DNA of 64,000 bases from Phycisphaerales bacterium (lineage in GTDB: Bacteria; Planctomycetota; Phycisphaerae; Phycisphaerales; UBA1924), in contig JAJDDD010000009.1 in the NCBI GenBank assembly GCA_029260495.1, positions 124,001 through 188,000 of the forward strand, read 5' to 3'. Shown here one piece after another: positions 63,000 through 64,000 of this stretch (position 1 is its first letter; every line of letters starts with the position of its first letter). The notes under the pieces were generated by a model. The model ran no database searches. It had not been told where the DNA came from and saw only the letters and a list, made by a program, of their open reading frames with translations. The position numbers were made by a program, and so were the translations under genes.

Positions 63000-63689
63000 G
63001 TGCGCGCGGTGATACTCGCAGCCGGCATGGGAACACGATTTGGCGGCAACACGTCCAAGCTCCTCGTCAAGATTGATAACCGCCGAACCCTGATCGGGAA
63101 TCAGATCGAAATCCTGACCAAGATGCTCGGACGCGACAAAATCCTGCTTGTCCTCGGGCACAAGCCGACCGGGATCATGGAGGCGCACCCGGACCTGATG
63201 TATGTTTATAACCCCCGCTATGCGCACACCAACACTGCAAAGAGTTTGTTGTGCGCTCTCGGCAAGCTCTCTGGCGATGTGCTCTGGACCAATGCCGACG
63301 TTTATTTTGACGAAGTGATCGCGAAGCGATTGATCGAGAGTTCACAAAAAACCAGTCGGGCGCTCGTGAATCGCGCAGTGACTGCGGATGAAGAAGTCAA
63401 GTACACGCTCGATGAGGACGGAATGATTCACGAGCTTTCCAAAAGTGTGATAGACGCAGCAGGGGAGTCGCTTGGGATGCAGATCGTCGTCGATCGTGAT
63501 GTGCCCACTCTGCGGGAAGCTCTTGAAGCGGTTGAAGACTCTGATTATTTTGAGAAAGCGCTGGAGGTATGCACGCTGGGCGGGCGGATCAAGCTGGCTC
63601 CGGTTGATGTTGGCGACGCGTTCTGCCATGAAGTCGACTACCCCGAGGATCTTGAGCGCGTGCGTAAGTATCTGGCGGAGCAATCATGA
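63000..63689 (+). CDS. Nucleotidyltransferase, cytidylyltransferase-like
   Basis: A GT-A-fold nucleotidyltransferase, 229 residues. The N-terminus is VRAVILAAGMGTRFGGNTSK, the NTP-binding loop; LWTNADVYFDE gives the metal Asp; and FCHEVDYPEDLERV is the C-terminal sugar-alcohol-phosphate region. It resembles LicC/choline-phosphate or glycerol-phosphate cytidylyltransferase-like enzymes. The start is the GTG at 63000, with AAGGAG 8 bases upstream; earlier codons overlap the GT2 gene. Its stop overlaps the next start by ATGA. The substrate is inferred only. Confidence 0.8.
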   Translation: MRAVILAAGMGTRFGGNTSKLLVKIDNRRTLIGNQIEILTKMLGRDKILLVLGHKPTGIMEAHPDLMYVYNPRYAHTNTAKSLLCALGKLSGDVLWTNADVYFDEVIAKRLIESSQKTSRALVNRAVTADEEVKYTLDEDGMIHELSKSVIDAAGESLGMQIVVDRDVPTLREALEAVEDSDYFEKALEVCTLGGRIKLAPVDVGDAFCHEVDYPEDLERVRKYLAEQS

Positions 63690-64000
63690 GCACTTCTCAA
63701 ATCAAACAGGTCGGCGTCTATGGCATTGGTCACTTCGGCTACGCGCTCATTCGGCATCTGTCGTCGGGTTGCGATTCCACCGTAACGATCCGCGCCTTCG
63801 ACCGCGATGAGGCTGTGCGCACAATGCTGGCGTCTGAACATCGGCATCCCCACTACGCCACGCCGACGCCGCTTGACGGCGCTGTGCAGATCGTGAACTC
63901 AGTCGGCGAGCTCGTCGAGAGCGCCGATGCTGTTATCCTCGCGGTCACATCAAACTCAACACGCGAGGTGATTGAAAACATTGCTCACGAAATCCGGCGC
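63686..64000 (+). CDS. NAD(P)-dependent glycerol-3-phosphate dehydrogenase-like, 5' part (cut by window end)
   Basis: The first 105 residues are visible. A Rossmann motif VGVYGIGHFGYALIRHL starts the protein, with AFDRDEAVR in the second strand and ADAVILAVTSNSTREVI in the region where GpsA has its NAD site. This fits glycerol-3-phosphate dehydrogenase or a relative. The ATG at 63686 overlaps the preceding stop. A different member of the 6-phosphogluconate/GpsA superfamily is possible. Paired with a cytidylyltransferase, it may supply a polyol phosphate. Confidence 0.75.
   Translation, partial: MSTSQIKQVGVYGIGHFGYALIRHLSSGCDSTVTIRAFDRDEAVRTMLASEHRHPHYATPTPLDGAVQIVNSVGELVESADAVILAVTSNSTREVIENIAHEIRR

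Overview
The window is about 64 kb of GC-rich chromosome, densely packed, with most genes in short co-directional runs. The best fit is a planctomycete of the class Phycisphaerae. The reasons are repeated C-terminal tails of the type DLANLLGSWG preceded by EF-hand-like DxNxDG loops, PEP-CTERM-like endings, large secreted proteins with Ig-like and beta-helix regions, a fused SecDF, and an ATP synthase epsilon gene away from any other atp gene. This placement is inferred from protein style; there is no rRNA in the window.

Layout. 0-5 kb: the 5' part of mutS (minus), tRNA-Ala, and a zinc uptake operon (znuA-znuC-znuB) with a 61-residue protein behind it. 4.9-5.4 kb: a gene-free stretch with strong RNA hairpins and a terminator. 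5.4-17.3 kb: polX, a Fur-family regulator without the usual metal ligands, then minus-strand genes for recG, an OmpA-like lipoprotein, a prepilin peptidase, xseB/xseA and an MCE/ABC lipid-transport pair. 17.4-28.5 kb: a plus-strand run with a Nudix hydrolase, an M50 protease and a rhomboid protease that share a C-terminal module, tgt, yajC, secDF, a LysM protein, a heptose epimerase and NAD-isocitrate dehydrogenase. 28.5-38 kb: several proteins of unknown function, a ferredoxin, gltX, an Ala-rich helical protein, a PfkB kinase, an atypical flagellin-like protein and atpC. 38-52 kb: a 1715-residue secreted Ig/beta-helix protein, a Tat-exported epimerase-fold protein, an ATP/ADP-translocase-like permease, truB, a double-CHRD secreted protein, tRNA-Ser, tRNA-Arg, recR, rpoN and a PEP-CTERM-like protein whose N-terminal domain matches that of the 1715-residue protein.

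52-64 kb: a region that looks like synthesis and export of a cell-surface glycan. It contains sulfate adenylyltransferase, a GDP-mannose-3,5-epimerase-like protein, a GT4 glycosyltransferase, a flippase, a methyltransferase, a sulfotransferase, a GT2 glycosyltransferase fused to a left-handed beta-helix acyltransferase, a cytidylyltransferase-like protein and a GpsA-like dehydrogenase cut by the window end. Sulfate activation, sulfotransfer, nucleotide-sugar remodelling and a possible CDP-polyol step occur together, so a sulfated, possibly polyol-phosphate-decorated surface polymer is a reasonable inference.

No CRISPR array, insertion sequence, prophage or rRNA gene was seen. The most interesting items are the RNA-like region before polX, the divergent Fur, the shared C-terminal module of the two intramembrane proteases, the undescribed N-terminal domain shared by two secreted proteins, and the sulfated-glycan locus.
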